Shown here: positions 34,616 to 35,236 of the stretch, piece after piece
Layout of the letters: each line of letters starts with the position of its first letter
Numbering within the stretch: position 1 is the stretch's first letter
Source of the DNA: Microthrixaceae bacterium
GTDB lineage: Bacteria; Actinomycetota; Acidimicrobiia; Acidimicrobiales; Microtrichaceae
Assembly (NCBI GenBank): GCA_023958095.1
Contig: JAMLGJ010000031.1
Location: 1-35,236, forward strand
DNA length: 35,236 nucleotides
Reading direction: 5' to 3'
Notes under the pieces: model-generated
What the model saw: only the letters and a program-made list of their open reading frames with translations
What the model was told of the DNA's origin: nothing
Database searches by the model: none
Translations under genes and position numbers: made by a program

Positions 34616-35143
34616 ATGAGCGCACCGCACTACGTACCCGCGGATCCGGTTGCCAAGGTCCGCTCCTACTCGTCGCCGCCCAGGCGGCCCGGCTCGTGGC
34701 TGGCCGACCGCCCCGGTGAGATCCGGGGTCTCCAGCCAGAGGGCGAGCGCCTCGGAGCGCATGGCCCCGACGGCGGCTACGCCCTGAAGCTGGCCCGGCG
34801 CTTCGAGGACTCACTGCAGCTGCACGACCGGGAGGACCCGGCCGACGTGCTGGCCGGTGGCGCGGCCGTCGCCATGAAGCGGGCGGCCTCCTTTGGCCGG
34901 GCACCGATCAGCGAGGACCTGGAGGTCGGCCTGGTCGTGTGGGGGTTCCTCGACGCGAACGTCGACCCCGAGCTGGTGGAGCTGCGTCGGGAGTGGTTCG
35001 AAGAGGTGAGCGGCCACCACCACTACATGGAACTGCGCAGGGTCGCCGACGCGGTGCCCGAGGAGCTCCTGCGAGGCACAGCGGCCTCTATCAAGGCGAC
35101 CTACGAGGAGAACTGGCGCGACTGCCTCGACCTCACCGTGTAG
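34616..35143 (+). CDS. Conserved hypothetical protein
   Basis: The 175-residue, soluble, charged protein begins MSAPHYVPADPVAKVRSYSS and PRRPGSWLADRPGEI, then has GYALKLARRFEDSLQL, an Ala-rich helix AVAMKRAASFGRAP and a helical middle DLEVGLVVWGFLDANVDPELV. WFEEVSGHHHYMELRRVAD and a C-terminal helix ASIKATYEENWRDCLDL follow. I do not recognise a characterised domain, although the opening looks like a family kept in Acidimicrobiia-type genomes. It starts 6 nt after cimA and may be co-transcribed. Its function is unknown. Confidence 0.8.
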   Translation: MSAPHYVPADPVAKVRSYSSPPRRPGSWLADRPGEIRGLQPEGERLGAHGPDGGYALKLARRFEDSLQLHDREDPADVLAGGAAVAMKRAASFGRAPISEDLEVGLVVWGFLDANVDPELVELRREWFEEVSGHHHYMELRRVADAVPEELLRGTAASIKATYEENWRDCLDLTV

Positions 35144-35170
35144 GTCCCCCGGCGAGCTGCTTCCGCTCTC

Positions 35171-35210
35171 TCCCGTTCTCTCCCGTTCTCTCCCGTTCTC
35201 TCCCGTTCTG
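35171..35210. repeat. Four tandem 10-bp pyrimidine units near the right edge
   Basis: TCCCGTTCTC repeats at 35171-35180, 35181-35190, 35191-35200 and 35201-35210 (last base G), preceded by a partial unit. The 93 bp after the last gene hold nothing else recognisable. Confidence 0.9.
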
Positions 35211-35236
35211 TGTTGTGGCAGTAGGGGCCCGCCCTG

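Overview
The window is very GC-rich, densely coded DNA from an actinobacterium. The gene set suggests a free-living member of the class Acidimicrobiia or a relative: a mycobacterial-type SerC, a serA with an ASB/ACT tail, an IclR regulator divergent from leuCD, the order leuB-ilvE-cimA, and an LAxTG-type surface anchor. This placement is inferred from gene content only. No rRNA, tRNA, phage, insertion sequence or CRISPR array was seen.

Layout. Bases 1-3,500: ilvC, a homoserine kinase (thrB) and an O-acetylhomoserine sulfhydrylase (metY). Bases 3,600-6,300: a small conserved protein and a fatty acyl-CoA ligase on the minus strand, divergent from a secreted protein of unknown function. Bases 6,400-12,650: serC, an aspartate-type aminotransferase, an S9 peptidase and serA. 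Bases 12,670-15,180: a large secreted beta-propeller lipoprotein. Bases 15,400-18,250: leuCD divergent from an IclR-family regulator. Bases 18,390-23,260: an orphan iron-binding lipoprotein, rsgA, an exopolyphosphatase, mscL and greA. Bases 23,330-30,700: a vitamin B12 locus. Bases 30,770-34,610: leuB-ilvE-cimA behind a leader-peptide attenuator, then a small conserved gene.

The most interesting region is the B12 locus. A cobalamin riboswitch precedes five tightly coupled genes: a secreted alpha/alpha-toroid protein with a C-terminal LAHTG anchor, a secreted DUF4430-like (transcobalamin C-terminal-like) protein with a C-terminal membrane anchor, then EcfT, a fused EcfA-EcfA ATPase and an EcfS subunit. 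A second cobalamin riboswitch on the opposite strand precedes a lipoprotein carrying the same DUF4430-like domain. Together these look like the two halves of an intrinsic factor/transcobalamin, split into separate anchored proteins that hand B12 to an ECF importer.

The amino-acid genes cover isoleucine/valine/leucine (ilvC, leuCD, leuB, ilvE, cimA), serine (serA, serC), threonine/methionine (thrB, metY) and aspartate (aminotransferase). The leuB operon starts with a 13-codon leader peptide rich in branched-chain codons, followed by a perfect hairpin, a possible antiterminator and a classical intrinsic terminator.

The intergenic regions hold many repeats: two copies of a palindrome with identical 21-bp arms, three perfect 28-bp units, three perfect 30-bp units, two sets of 13-bp direct repeats, four 10-bp units near the right end, and a run of 20 C at the left end.
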